DNA of 38,910 bases from WJMT01 sp964611275 (GTDB lineage Bacteria > Acidobacteriota > Aminicenantia > Aminicenantales > Aminicenantaceae): the NCBI GenBank assembly GCA_964611275.1, contig CAZSZS010000156.1:1-38910 (forward strand), written 5' to 3'. Made by a program: the position numbers and the translations under genes. This document shows positions 8,229-17,730 of the stretch, in pieces (positions within the stretch are counted from its first letter, which is position 1; the number at the start of each line of letters is the position of its first letter). Below the pieces are notes generated by a model, which was not told the DNA's origin, ran no database searches, and saw only the letters and a list, made by a program, of their open reading frames with translations.

Positions 8229-9413
8229 ATGGATGGCGTGTATGAAGAAATAAAAAGCGAGGCAAAAAAATTAGAAAGCCGTTTGAGGGATTGGAGAAGG
8301 GATTTTCACCGCCATCCGGAAACAGCTTTTAAGGAAGAGCGGACTTCCCGCAAAATTCATGAATTTTTAAAGGAGCTGGGGCTTCCGGTAAAGAAATTGG
8401 CTAAAACCGGTTTGAGAGCGGAGCTCGAAGGGAAACCGGGAGAGAAAGTGGTGGCTCTTCGCGCTGACATAGATGCGCTTCCCATACAGGAGGAAGGGGA
8501 CAAGGATTACATTTCTAAAAACTCAGGCGTAGCTCATGTGTGCGGGCATGACGGCCACATGGCGATACTCATGGGTGTGGTCAGTGTTCTGGCTAAAAAG
8601 AGGGATCAGTTTTCAGGGAAAGTCGTGTTTTTGTTTCAGCCTGCTGAAGAGCTTCCTCCAGGGGGCGCCAAAAAAATGGTAGAGGAAGGAGCTCTGGATG
8701 GAGTGGATGCCATATTCGGGCTTCATCTCTGGCAGCCTCTTCCTACAGGCAGTGTTGGCATTGTAAAAGGACCTATGATGGCTCAAGCTGATAACTTTGA
8801 TATCACAGTCAGAGGAAAGGCAGGACACGGCTCAACACCTCATATGACTGTGGATCCCATTTTTGTCGCCTCTCAGATGGTGGTGAATTTACAAAGCGTG
8901 GTGAGCCGGAACACAGATCCTTTAAAGCCCCTGGTAGTATCCTTTGGGACCATCAATGGAGGAACTGTTTACAATATCATTCCACAGGAAGTCAAACTTA
9001 CGGGAACGGTGCGGACATTTGAGCCTGAAGTACAGGAGAATGCACAGCAGAGGATTTATGAGATCGCAAAAAACACCTGCCGGGCTTTCGGGGCTTTTGC
9101 TGACTTCCGGTATAAAAAAGGTTTCCCTCCCCTTGTAAATCATGATGAGATGGTGGATTTCGTGCTGGAAACAGTAGGGAAGATTTTAGGGAAGGATAAA
9201 ATAAAAGACATCGCTCAGGTTATGGGAGGAGAGGATTTTGCCTATTATTTACAGAAGGTCCCCGGCGCCTTTCTTTTTCTCGGGGCCGGAGACGGGCAGG
9301 AATACTCGCATCATCACCCGAAATTCGACATAGATGAAAGCGCTCTCAGTCAGGGAACCGCGCTCATGACAGGGCTGGCCTGTGATTTTCTAAATACTAA
9401 GAGCCATTCCTAA
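8229..9413 (+). CDS. M20D-family amidohydrolase (N-acyl-amino-acid or hippurate hydrolase type)
   Basis: 394 aa cytosolic metallopeptidase-family enzyme. Family motifs in order: FHRHPETAFKE (about 27-36), ALRADIDALPIQE with the metal Asp (77-88), HVCGHDGH with Cys105 and His107, FLFQPAEE with Glu140-Glu141, GKAGHGSTPH in the lid domain, and MGGEDFAYY near the C terminus. The Cys metal ligand is characteristic of the amidohydrolase subgroup that deacylates N-acyl amino acids. Exact acyl substrate is not predictable. It has its own ribosome-binding site (AAAGGAGGAATTC before ATG). It lies 115 bases after the permease and could be read through from it, but no functional link is evident. Confidence 0.9.
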   Translation: MDGVYEEIKSEAKKLESRLRDWRRDFHRHPETAFKEERTSRKIHEFLKELGLPVKKLAKTGLRAELEGKPGEKVVALRADIDALPIQEEGDKDYISKNSGVAHVCGHDGHMAILMGVVSVLAKKRDQFSGKVVFLFQPAEELPPGGAKKMVEEGALDGVDAIFGLHLWQPLPTGSVGIVKGPMMAQADNFDITVRGKAGHGSTPHMTVDPIFVASQMVVNLQSVVSRNTDPLKPLVVSFGTINGGTVYNIIPQEVKLTGTVRTFEPEVQENAQQRIYEIAKNTCRAFGAFADFRYKKGFPPLVNHDEMVDFVLETVGKILGKDKIKDIAQVMGGEDFAYYLQKVPGAFLFLGAGDGQEYSHHHPKFDIDESALSQGTALMTGLACDFLNTKSHS

Positions 9414-9453
9414 AGAAGAGCGGCGATCCTATCACCGGGTTCCATGGCATTTA

Positions 9454-12400
9454 TCATTGATGAGCTGCCTTCCTTTTCATGCTGAAGGTTCCTAAGACTT
9501 CATAAAGCACAGGAACGACGATCAGCCTCAGGACAATGGCAAAGAAAAAACCTCCCACATAAACTACAGCCAGAGGTCTATGGAGTTCCGAACCCGTGGA
9601 CACACTCAACACCATAGGAAGAAGCGCCACGATCATGACCATGTCAGTCATAATAATGGGACGGAATTTGGTTATGGCTCCTTTTATCACAGCGTCTCTT
9701 AAGGAGAGTCCCTGTTTTCTGAAATCGTTTATCTTGGCTACCAGGATGATATCGTTTTGAACGCAGATCCCGAACAGAGCGATCAGCCCGATGGTGGAGG
9801 AAACATTCAGAGTCTCTCCGGCTATGAGAAGCGCCAGGATGCCTCCCACCAGGGTTGTCGGAATGTTCAGGATGATAAGAAAAGCCTGCCAGAGAGAGTT
9901 AAAGGAAGAAAAAAGGATGACAAATATGATCAGGATCACTACCAGGAGCAGAGTGGCGAGATGGCCCAAGGCCCTTTGTTGACTCTCAAACTGACCGCCG
10001 AACGTGACATGATATCCAACAGGGAGAATGACCTGGTCTGATATTCTTTGTTTGGTTTCTTCCACAAAACTTCCGATGTCCCGTTTAGTGAGGTTGCAGA
10101 GGATGATCTTGCGTCTCATGAGGTTCTCGCGAAAAATGGTTTGAGGGCCCTCGCCTTTGCTTATTTCAGAAAGCTGAGAAAGGGGGATCCGTTCACCGTT
10201 AGGTGCATCTATAAGAAGGTTCTCTATGGCCTCTTCATCTTTTCTGTATTTTTCGGGCAGCCTGATCAAAAGAGACGTGATCCTGTCTTTTTCATATATG
10301 TCCGTCACCTCTATTCCGTTTAAGGCCGTCTCAACCAGGTCAGCTACGTCTCCTACGGGAATTCCGTAGCGGGCCAGTTTCTCTCTATCAGCTCTGATAA
10401 TGACTTGAGGAATACCTGTGGTTTGTTCGATCTGCAGATCCGCGACTCCCTTGATATCCGCGACCACATTCCTGATTTCTTCGATTTTTTCATTCAAAAC
10501 ATCCAGATCACTCCCGAAGAGTTTGATGGACAGCTCTCCTTCGGCTCCGGTCAGCATCTCAGCCAGTTTGTTTTGAATAGGCTGTTCGAATATGTAAGCT
10601 AGGCCCGGAATTTTGTCCAGTTCCTCCCTCATGGCCTGAGTCAGCTGTTCAAATCCCCTTTTTCTTTTTTCTCTGGGTACAAGTTCGATATTGTAATGAC
10701 TGTGGTTGACAGGATGGAGGTGTTCCGAGCCTTCCGCAGTCCCTGTGGTTCTGGATACGGATATGACTTCAGGAAAGGAAAGAAAGATTTTTTCGACCTG
10801 AGTGCCCATTCGAACAGACTCGTCCAGAGATGTCTCGGGAAGCATGACCGTTGAAGCCATGATAGCCCCTTCATCAAGAGGCGGGACAAATTCTTTACCC
10901 AGGAAATTAAAGGAAATGGCGGCTATAATAATAAGCCCAAGGAATACTGCGAGTATTATTTTTTTGTGCTTTAAAGCACCTTTGAGTATGGCATTATATT
11001 TGGGAGCCAGGAAATCTGTCACAGGATTTTTTCTTTCTTTGATGTGTTTTTCCGTAAGCAGATAAGTAGCCAGGATGGGTTTTAAGGTCAGGTTTAACAA
11101 AAGAGACCCAAGGAGGGCGGCAGCCACAGCAAAGGCCGTGGGCTTGAACATAGCCCCTTCTATTCCTTTTAGGGTAAGGAGGGGGAGAAACACAAGAATG
11201 ATAATGATGTTTGCCGAGAAAAGATATTTTCCTACATCTCGGGCGGCCTCGGAGGTCAGCTGTATGGTAGAGGCCTGGCCTTTCTTTTCTCGAAGCACGC
11301 GGTATATGTTTTCTACCATAATGATAGAGCCGTTCGACACTTTTCCAATGCCAATGGCAAGACCTCCTATGGACATGACAGTCAGATTTATGTCAAAGAA
11401 TCCCATAAGGACCAGTGCGATCAGTATGGAAAAAGGAATGGTCAGCGATGCGATCAAAGAACTTCTTATGTTCCACATAAAAAGAAGCATTACCAGAACA
11501 ATGAGGATGGCTCCCTCCAGCATGGTGATTTCAACGTGGCGGATGGATTTGATGATGAGTGTGGACTGGTCATAGAAGGCTTTGATATTTATTTTTTCAG
11601 GGAGGTCGCCGGCTATTTCATCGAGTGCTTCCTTGATGTTTTTTATGGTTCTCAAAGTATCCCCGCCGTACTGTTTCTCAACCGTGACATATACGGATTC
11701 CTGGGCATTGTGACTCCCGGATTCCCTTCTGAATTTTCGGCCGATTTTGACCTCTGCCACATCCCGGACATATATGGGGACATTGTTTCTGGATGTGATG
11801 ACCGTGTTTTCTATATGTTCGATGGTTTCAATACGGCCGATCCCTTTTATAAGGGATTCCTGACTTTTTTTCCTTATGATACCCCCAGAAAAATTGCGGT
11901 TGCTGTTTTCTATGGCCTCTTTGATCTCTTTGATGGTAATGTTGTAGTGCCTGAGCATTTCCGGGTTCAGGAATACCTGGAATTGCTTGATGAAACCGCC
12001 CAGGTTGATAACGAACGAAACCCCTTCCACTCCCTGAAGCCTGTAGCGAACCGTCCAGTCAGCTACTGACCGGAGTTCCATGGGATCCGTGTCTTCGCCC
12101 ACTACAGCGAACTCAAAGATTTCTCCCATCCTTGACGAGACAGGGCCCAGGATGGGATGAGAGGTGCCGATGGGAAGACGGCCGGCAATGAGTTCCAGTT
12201 TACTGGAGACGATCTGGCGGGCGAGATATATGTCTGTTCCCCAGTCAAATTCCACGGTGATCACAGAATCACCTGTGGCTGATTCTGACCGCACTCGGGT
12301 CACTTGAGGAGCTCCGTTGAGCAGGCTTTCCAGAGGAAACGTGATCAGGCGTTCCACATCTTCAGCAGCCATGCCCTCATTTTCAGTTATGATAGTGACC

Positions 12401-12537
12401 AGGGGAGCATTCAGGTCAGGATAGATATCCTTGGGCATTCTCATGTAAGTAAAAACACCCAATATGGAGACCAGTAATATGATCAACATGGTAAGGAGCC
12501 GGTGTTTTAGAGCAAAATTGATGAATCTGTCTATCAT
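9454..12537 (-). CDS. RND efflux pump inner-membrane subunit
   Basis: 1027 aa, the normal length for RND transporters. It has the N-terminal TM helix (residues 13-30), two periplasmic porter/docking loops (about 30-340 and 550-840), and two six-helix blocks. The tandem set with a fusion lipoprotein and an outer-membrane factor makes a complete tripartite efflux system. HAE versus heavy-metal (CusA/CzcA-like) class is not settled. The TM4 region reads IGKVSNGSIIMVENIY: the normally conserved proton-relay Asp (VDN or VDD in relatives) is Asn402 here, followed by Gly403, although the downstream Glu409 is kept. TM10 has CVQND where AcrB-type pumps have a Lys. The energy coupling may therefore be altered. 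A good ribosome-binding site (GGAGATAAAAAATG) sets the start. Last gene of the operon. Confidence 0.87.
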   Translation of the reverse strand: MIDRFINFALKHRLLTMLIILLVSILGVFTYMRMPKDIYPDLNAPLVTIITENEGMAAEDVERLITFPLESLLNGAPQVTRVRSESATGDSVITVEFDWGTDIYLARQIVSSKLELIAGRLPIGTSHPILGPVSSRMGEIFEFAVVGEDTDPMELRSVADWTVRYRLQGVEGVSFVINLGGFIKQFQVFLNPEMLRHYNITIKEIKEAIENSNRNFSGGIIRKKSQESLIKGIGRIETIEHIENTVITSRNNVPIYVRDVAEVKIGRKFRRESGSHNAQESVYVTVEKQYGGDTLRTIKNIKEALDEIAGDLPEKINIKAFYDQSTLIIKSIRHVEITMLEGAILIVLVMLLFMWNIRSSLIASLTIPFSILIALVLMGFFDINLTVMSIGGLAIGIGKVSNGSIIMVENIYRVLREKKGQASTIQLTSEAARDVGKYLFSANIIIILVFLPLLTLKGIEGAMFKPTAFAVAAALLGSLLLNLTLKPILATYLLTEKHIKERKNPVTDFLAPKYNAILKGALKHKKIILAVFLGLIIIAAISFNFLGKEFVPPLDEGAIMASTVMLPETSLDESVRMGTQVEKIFLSFPEVISVSRTTGTAEGSEHLHPVNHSHYNIELVPREKRKRGFEQLTQAMREELDKIPGLAYIFEQPIQNKLAEMLTGAEGELSIKLFGSDLDVLNEKIEEIRNVVADIKGVADLQIEQTTGIPQVIIRADREKLARYGIPVGDVADLVETALNGIEVTDIYEKDRITSLLIRLPEKYRKDEEAIENLLIDAPNGERIPLSQLSEISKGEGPQTIFRENLMRRKIILCNLTKRDIGSFVEETKQRISDQVILPVGYHVTFGGQFESQQRALGHLATLLLVVILIIFVILFSSFNSLWQAFLIILNIPTTLVGGILALLIAGETLNVSSTIGLIALFGICVQNDIILVAKINDFRKQGLSLRDAVIKGAITKFRPIIMTDMVMIVALLPMVLSVSTGSELHRPLAVVYVGGFFFAIVLRLIVVPVLYEVLGTFSMKRKAAHQ

Positions 12538-12556
12538 TTTTTATCTCCGTTCGTTA

Positions 12557-13852
12557 TTAATGGATGTGTCCTTTTTTCAAAATCTCTTCATAGAGTTTGG
12601 ATTTGAGCTGGTAATTTCCTTTACTCACCACTTCATCACCTTCTGATAATCCTTGTGTGATTTCGACATAGCCGTTTTCCTTGGCTCCGGTCTCAACGAC
12701 CTGGAGGAAAAACTCTTCATATTTTTTAATGAAGACGATCTCTTCACCCTGGTCTTCCAAAATGCATTCGGCGGGAACGGCCAGGGCCAGGTTCTGACGA
12801 TTGAGAGTTATTTTAATACTGGCCAGCATCCCGGCTTTAAGTTTCATATCCGTGTTTTTAACTTCTGTCCGGACGGTTATGGTGCGGGTTTCTTCGTTTA
12901 AGACATCGCTTATGTACATAACGGTCCCGAAGAATTTTTCTTCCGGATAAGCAGGGACCACCACTTCAACCTGCTGGCCGATTTTGATTTTTGAGATGTC
13001 TTTTTCATAGATATCCGCATCCACACAGAGAACCGTAGGATCCAGTATGACGAGAATTTCTGTTGATTGATCTATCATGGTGCCCATCACCACATTCCTT
13101 TCAATGATTTTTCCGCGGATCGGGGAGTAGAGTGTGATAGTGGGTTTGATCTGATGCGTTTCGGAGATTTTTTTGACCTGTTCTTCGGTAAATCCGAGCA
13201 CATGAAGCTTCTTTTCAGCTGCTTCCAAATTGGCTTCAGCCACTTTAAGGTCAGATTCGGCTTTAAGGAATTCTTTTTTTGGTCCCACGCCCCGGTCAAA
13301 AAGATTTTTTTCTCTTTCAGAACTCACCTTTGCCAGTTCATGATCTGCCATAGCCTTATAGTATTCAGAGAGGGCATTTCCCACTTCCTCACTTTCAAGG
13401 GTGATGACTTTTTCTCCGGGGTTGACCCAATCGCCGAGTTGGACATGGATCTGGGCGACTCTTGCTGAGAAAGCATAGCTCACTATAGCTTTTCTTTGAG
13501 GTTGGGCGATGACTTTCCCGGGAGCGGATAGAGTTGTTTTTATGGATCTTAATTGAGCGACAGAGGTTTCTATATTAACGAAATTTTTTTCTTCTTCAGT
13601 AAGAGTTATCCCATCACCTCTGTTGAGGGCTCTTCCCCCTGCTTTTCGACCGTATCCCCTTCTGACTCCCGTGTTTTTTATGCCCAGGCCTCTTCCTCCT
13701 GCCGCAGGCGAGTTTAATGATTCGACTTTACCTGGGATCTCCGGTGCATCTGTTTGTTCAGAATCGCCTTCTTTTTTGGCACAGCTTGGAACAAGCACTA
13801 TAAAGAAAAGAAAAATAAGAGCAAGGCAAAACAGCATATATTTTTTATTCAT
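12557..13852 (-). CDS. RND membrane-fusion (HlyD/CusB-type) lipoprotein
   Basis: 431 aa periplasmic adaptor linking the RND pump to the outer-membrane channel. It has a lipoprotein signal with LVPSC (Cys24), a low-complexity Gly/Arg linker (about 50-75), then biotinyl-lipoyl halves (APGKVIAQPQRKAIVSYAFSA; YSPIRGKIIERNVVMGTMI) around a helical hairpin (about 155-225), a beta-barrel domain, and the membrane-proximal domain ending in GLSEGDEVVSKGNYQLKSKLYEE. No Met- or His-rich metal-binding segment such as that of CusB is obvious, so metal transport is not proven. It overlaps the outer-membrane factor gene by 4 bases and precedes the pump by 19. Confidence 0.88.
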   Translation of the reverse strand: MNKKYMLFCLALIFLFFIVLVPSCAKKEGDSEQTDAPEIPGKVESLNSPAAGGRGLGIKNTGVRRGYGRKAGGRALNRGDGITLTEEEKNFVNIETSVAQLRSIKTTLSAPGKVIAQPQRKAIVSYAFSARVAQIHVQLGDWVNPGEKVITLESEEVGNALSEYYKAMADHELAKVSSEREKNLFDRGVGPKKEFLKAESDLKVAEANLEAAEKKLHVLGFTEEQVKKISETHQIKPTITLYSPIRGKIIERNVVMGTMIDQSTEILVILDPTVLCVDADIYEKDISKIKIGQQVEVVVPAYPEEKFFGTVMYISDVLNEETRTITVRTEVKNTDMKLKAGMLASIKITLNRQNLALAVPAECILEDQGEEIVFIKKYEEFFLQVVETGAKENGYVEITQGLSEGDEVVSKGNYQLKSKLYEEILKKGHIH

Positions 13853-15108
13853 TGGTTTTCTCCTTTTAATCCCTGGCCTACGGACTTTTCAAGTGAAGCT
13901 AATGCCACTCCATAATTATAAAGGGCATCAGCATAAGATGTCCTGGCCTGGATCAAAGTCCGGCGGGATTCGATCAATTCAATCCCTCCGATTTCTCCTT
14001 CCTGGTAACTGAAAAGAAACATATTATAGGCTTCTTCGGCCTGGGTTAATATCTCTTCTTCGAACAGTTTTATCTGGTTGCTCGCAAATTCGGCATTCAT
14101 ATAAGATTCTTCGACTTCAAGAGAAATGGTGTTCTTTGCGTGCTCGAATTCGCTGTTTAAAGAATTGACGTTGGCTTGAGCTTCTGCGATCTGGCCTTTG
14201 GCAGGCTGCCAAAAGAAAAGAGGAATGGGAAAGGATATAGTAACGTCCCACCACTGGCCTTCGCCTTGGACTTTATGTCTGTTCACTCCCAGGTCAAAAT
14301 CCGGCAGATAGCTCATTACTGCTTGTTTTTTTTGAAGATTTTGGCCTTCTATGGCGTGTTTAATGCTTTTGACCTCTGGCCGAAAAGACAGAGCCTGTTT
14401 TTTCAGTGTTTCCAGATCCAGGATAAGAGGCTCTTTAATGAACTCACCTTTTATTTCAAGAGGAGAGTATTTTTTTCTCGCCATGAGATAGTTCAAACGG
14501 GCTTTGGCTAATCGGACCTCATTGGAAGTCCTTCTCAGTTCATTGGCTGCTTTGGCTGCCTCGACGCTGGCTCTGAGCACTTCGACTCTCGCTATATCAC
14601 CCGCGTCAAATTTGAGTTTAGTTTTTTCAAGAAAGTCATTTGACAGCTCCAGGTTCTGCTCAATGTACTGGTATGTTCTCTGTGCCAGGAGAAGGGCGTA
14701 AAAGGCTTCTTTGACCTGAAAAGTAATGTCGAGTTTCAAAAGCTCTATTTCTTCATATATCTGGTCTGATTCTTTTGAGGCGATTTTGCCTCTCAAATGT
14801 CTTTTTCCAGGGAATTCCAAGGATTCACTGACACCGAAATACCATTCCCCTGTGTTTTTAAAATCAAAAAAATGAGGCTGAAGGTCAGAATCCCAGTCGA
14901 TAGAGGGTTGAGGGATCGCCTTAGCCTGATTGACTCTGGCTAAAGAAGCTTGATACTGCTGGTAAGAGGATATCACAAGCGGATTGTTTTCCATGGCAAT
15001 ATTGACGCACTGTTCCAGAGTAAGGGCTTGGTCATTCGCATCTTTTCCATAAATGCCTGAAATGAAGACAGCGCTCACAAGAAACAGGATAAACAATTTT
15101 TTATTCAT
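13849..15108 (-). CDS. TolC-family outer-membrane factor
   Basis: 419 aa outer-membrane efflux channel subunit with signal peptide (MNKKLFILFLVSAVFISGIYG). It has two repeated OEP domains rich in long heptad helices: LTLEQCVNIAMENNPLVISSYQQY at the start of the first, and GIELIESRRTLIQARTSYADALYNYGVALASLEKSVG closing the second. ATG at 15108 is preferred to a GTG nine bases upstream because GAGGAGGTG lies 6 bases before it. It is followed by the fusion protein with a 4-base overlap. A short Cys/His protein precedes it by about 50 bases. Confidence 0.9.
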   Translation of the reverse strand: MNKKLFILFLVSAVFISGIYGKDANDQALTLEQCVNIAMENNPLVISSYQQYQASLARVNQAKAIPQPSIDWDSDLQPHFFDFKNTGEWYFGVSESLEFPGKRHLRGKIASKESDQIYEEIELLKLDITFQVKEAFYALLLAQRTYQYIEQNLELSNDFLEKTKLKFDAGDIARVEVLRASVEAAKAANELRRTSNEVRLAKARLNYLMARKKYSPLEIKGEFIKEPLILDLETLKKQALSFRPEVKSIKHAIEGQNLQKKQAVMSYLPDFDLGVNRHKVQGEGQWWDVTISFPIPLFFWQPAKGQIAEAQANVNSLNSEFEHAKNTISLEVEESYMNAEFASNQIKLFEEEILTQAEEAYNMFLFSYQEGEIGGIELIESRRTLIQARTSYADALYNYGVALASLEKSVGQGLKGENQ

Positions 15109-15161
15109 TGACAGCACCTCCTCAAAGAGTTGAATGAAGTTTTAAAACTATGATCAAAGTT

Positions 15162-15449
15162 TTAAACGAAGGAGGCGTTAGGAGGAGATCGCGTGGATGG
15201 TTTTATATATATCAGATTATGATAGGGAATGATCTGGCATGATGTGAAAATTTCGATAAGGGATAGTTCCGGATGGTGATAAAAATCTATTTGAGCGGTC
15301 ATAAAAATGGAGTTTTGAAAGTGGCATGCAGGACAATCCTTTGATTCCTGAGGTGTTTTTTCCGTATGGAAGAAGTTTATTCCAAGAGTCAAGATAAAAA
15401 ACACAAGCAGAGAAGCAAAGATAATTAGGTTTTTCTTTTTAATGATCAT
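15162..15449 (-). CDS. Small membrane-anchored protein with CPACH motif
   Basis: 95 aa. One N-terminal hydrophobic segment (residues 8-26) either anchors it or acts as a signal peptide. Beyond it is DCPACHFQNS (Cys39, Cys42, His43), then HH and another Cys, and a tail TRSPPNASFV. The layout (signal or anchor, CPAC-like motif, RSPP tail) recalls small putative metal-binding proteins of the DUF2946 kind that sit beside metal efflux genes, but I am not sure of the family. It is probably the first gene of the efflux operon. If the motif binds a metal, it supports a metal substrate for the pump. Confidence 0.55.
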   Translation of the reverse strand: MIIKKKNLIIFASLLVFFILTLGINFFHTEKTPQESKDCPACHFQNSIFMTAQIDFYHHPELSLIEIFTSCQIIPYHNLIYIKPSTRSPPNASFV

Positions 15450-15495
15450 GCCTATTTTCCGTATAGGCTACAGAAAAACTGATTGTTAGTCAATC
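15450..15495 (-). promoter_or_regulatory. Putative promoter, operator and leader hairpin of the efflux operon
   Basis: On the minus strand TTGACT (15493-15488), 17 bases, TAGCCT (15470-15465) is a weak promoter candidate. A GATTG-N5-CAATC inverted repeat (15481-15495) covers the -35. Just before the start codon GCCTAT and ATAGGC (15450-15468) form a 6-bp hairpin with a 7-base loop. No regulator gene adjoins it. Confidence 0.3.
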
Positions 15496-15501
15496 GGAAA
15501 A

Positions 15502-17457
15502 TTAATAATTCAGGTTTAGCCCTCCATACAAAGAAAATCCCGGAGCCGCATACCCTTTAATGTATTCATAATCAGTATCGAAGATATTGTCAAAGCGCAG
15601 GAAGAACTGTGCATATTTGAATAAGTCATAAGATAAGGATGCATTTAAAAGAGTGTACTCCGGAAGAGTCACACGTGTGGATTGGTAGTTTTGGTAGAAA
15701 TTGTCTTCTCTTTCTCCCAGGTAAAGCAGGGACACCATTATGTGAGTTCTATTCAGGCCATCATAACCCATTCTCATGGATGCTTTGTGTTCAGGTCTTC
15801 GAAAAAGAGCTTCTTCGGTGCCCTCATCAACAGCCTTACACCATGTGTAAGAGGCTGAAAAAGTCATATCCTTTACGGGAATGGAATGGAATGTAAGTTC
15901 TGTTCCTTTGGATGAGGCTTCTCCGATATTGATATAGCCTTTGGTATAGTCATAATCGATAAGGTCCTTAAAACTGTTCATGAAGTAGGTGGCTTCGATG
16001 AGAAGCTTTCCCCCGAATAATTCCTGTTCGACACCCGCATCCCATCCCAGGGTTTTTTCAGGCTGAAGGTCAGCATTTCCAACAGGGCCATAGAAAGTCG
16101 CCGGCGCATAAAGTTGATAAAGGGAAGGAGCTTTGAATCCTGTGCCCAAAGTGGCCTTGAGTTTAGTGCCTGTGTTTTCAAAAATATAAAGAGGGGCTAT
16201 TTGATAGGTCAAAGAATTCCCGGTTGTGCTGTGGTTGTCGAGCCGGGCTCCTACGGATGCAATAAAGCTGTCGTCCAGATTGATCTGGTCCTGCGCATAA
16301 ATCCCGATATTAGAGGCGTTTTTTTCGGGAAACTCACTCTCATAGGGGCCGTAAAGACTCTGTGATTCATAAAAAGAGCTTCCGTATTCGTTATAGAACT
16401 CGAGCCCAATAATCAGAGTATTGGATCTATGAAGGAAGAGATTGTTTTGGAAGTCAATTTTAAAGATGTGGCTTTTGTATTCTGATTCATCAGAGGAATA
16501 AAGGTGCTGTACGTCCGTGGGATTGCTGTATTTCCTCAGGGAATCAGTATAGGAGACATCGATTTTTGTCTCCCAGCGGTTTTTCATAAAAAGTCCCCGG
16601 AAACCCCCTTTCAGAAAAATGAGGTCATAGTCGCCGGTGCTGTTGGGATCATCTCCGTAATCCCCGCCCCTGTTATCGATATCAGTTTTGGCATCAATTT
16701 TTCTCAGGGAGAAGTGCAGGCCTATGTTTTCCTGAAGCTGAAATCCCAGTTTCCCGGAAAAAGTGGTGTTCTGGTATCCGTCTTTTTCAGTGTTTCCTTC
16801 ATAACGGCTGCTGGCTGCGGAAAATCCGCTGGTTTTGAAATAAGAAGCTCCCAGTGAATAGGATAATTTCTCAGTACTCCCTGAAATCTCTCCTTTTCCC
16901 AGTAAAGTATCATAGGTTCCTCCCATGGAGCTGAGATGGAAACGGGGTTTTCCCTGTTCCTGCTTTGTTATGATATGGATCACTCCGGCCATGGCATCTG
17001 AGCCGTATAAGGTGCTCTGGGGTCCTCTGATGATTTCAATCCGGTCTATGTTTTCTACAAACAGGTGGCTGAAATCAAATGAGCGGTTTGGATCCATGGG
17101 GTCATTGAGCTCTGTTCCGTCCAGCATTATTTTAGTGTGAGAGGAATTAGCTCCTCTGATAAACAAGGAGGCGGTTTGGCCCGATGCACCGCTCTGGATC
17201 GTATTCAATCCGGCGATTTCCCGAAGGGCCTCATAGAGGGTGTTGTGTTTGAATTTTTCAAGTTCCTCACCTGTTATAACAGTTGTTGAGGCAGCGACTT
17301 TTTTGGTTGATTTTTCGATGCGGTTGGCTGTGACTGTGATTTTATACTCCAGTTTCTGCTGTTCCTCCTCTGTGGCGTCCCGTGTCTTTTGATCCGGGAA
17401 AACCCACAGAACAAGAATAGGAATGGTGAATGATAAAAATAGAAATTTTTTAATCAC
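15502..17457 (-). CDS. btuB: TonB-dependent outer-membrane receptor, BtuB-like (vitamin B12)
   Basis: 651 aa. Signal peptide (about 1-22), a TonB-box-like stretch YKITVTANRIEKS, plug domain (about 45-165) with LNTIQSGASGQTASLFIRGA and IEIIRGPQSTLYGSDAMAGVIHIIT, then a 22-strand-type barrel with GTGFKAPSLYQLYAP and a closing aromatic strand GGLNLNY. The plug sequence resembles BtuB and CirA receptors. The cobalamin riboswitch immediately upstream makes cobalamin or another corrinoid the likely ligand. The start is GTG with AAGGAGG seven bases before it. The rest of the route (btuFCD) lies 1.6 kb away on the same strand; TonB/ExbBD are not in the window. Confidence 0.9.
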   Translation of the reverse strand: MIKKFLFLSFTIPILVLWVFPDQKTRDATEEEQQKLEYKITVTANRIEKSTKKVAASTTVITGEELEKFKHNTLYEALREIAGLNTIQSGASGQTASLFIRGANSSHTKIMLDGTELNDPMDPNRSFDFSHLFVENIDRIEIIRGPQSTLYGSDAMAGVIHIITKQEQGKPRFHLSSMGGTYDTLLGKGEISGSTEKLSYSLGASYFKTSGFSAASSRYEGNTEKDGYQNTTFSGKLGFQLQENIGLHFSLRKIDAKTDIDNRGGDYGDDPNSTGDYDLIFLKGGFRGLFMKNRWETKIDVSYTDSLRKYSNPTDVQHLYSSDESEYKSHIFKIDFQNNLFLHRSNTLIIGLEFYNEYGSSFYESQSLYGPYESEFPEKNASNIGIYAQDQINLDDSFIASVGARLDNHSTTGNSLTYQIAPLYIFENTGTKLKATLGTGFKAPSLYQLYAPATFYGPVGNADLQPEKTLGWDAGVEQELFGGKLLIEATYFMNSFKDLIDYDYTKGYINIGEASSKGTELTFHSIPVKDMTFSASYTWCKAVDEGTEEALFRRPEHKASMRMGYDGLNRTHIMVSLLYLGEREDNFYQNYQSTRVTLPEYTLLNASLSYDLFKYAQFFLRFDNIFDTDYEYIKGYAAPGFSLYGGLNLNY

Positions 17458-17461
17458 TCTT

Positions 17462-17541
17462 TTTCCTCCTTCCGCTCATAAAAAAGCGGTTGATATGATC
17501 TAGGAGGAAAGTTTTGGTGGATCAGGACCACCCAAACTTCC
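17462..17541 (-). promoter_or_regulatory. Expression platform of the btuB riboswitch
   Basis: Two exclusive pairings are visible on the minus strand. A hairpin joins arms at 17541-17528 and 17520-17506 (GGAAGTTTGGGTGG with CCACCAAAACTTTCC). Alternatively TTTCCTCCT (17510-17502) pairs with AGGAGGAAA (17470-17462), the btuB ribosome-binding site. The bases TTTCC belong to both, so the hairpin frees the site and its loss blocks it. No run of U follows, which argues for translational control. Confidence 0.55.
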
Positions 17542-17552
17542 ACCCGAAGATG

Positions 17553-17710
17553 GGTTTTTAGGGCCAAACGAGGTATCCTGACTTGCGGTTTCTGCTGTCC
17601 AACGCCTTCCCACCCTTACGGGCAGTGGCTTTTTTTGGACCTAACACCGCTTACAGTAGCGGGGGCTGTGTCCGATTTTCACGGTCTTCCCTCTTTATAG
17701 GCCTAAAACC
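17553..17710 (-). ncRNA. Cobalamin riboswitch aptamer
   Basis: The minus strand carries the conserved core in order: ACAGCCCCCGCTACTGTAAG, then GCCACTGCCC, GGGAAGGCG, and the B12-box element AAGTCAGGATACCTCG. P1 arms GGTTTTAGGCC (17710-17700) and GGCCCTAAAAACC (17565-17553) close it, with one bulged position. It controls btuB and normally lowers expression when cobalamin is plentiful. Confidence 0.93.
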
Positions 17711-17730
17711 AAAAATCCTGCACTATTCAT

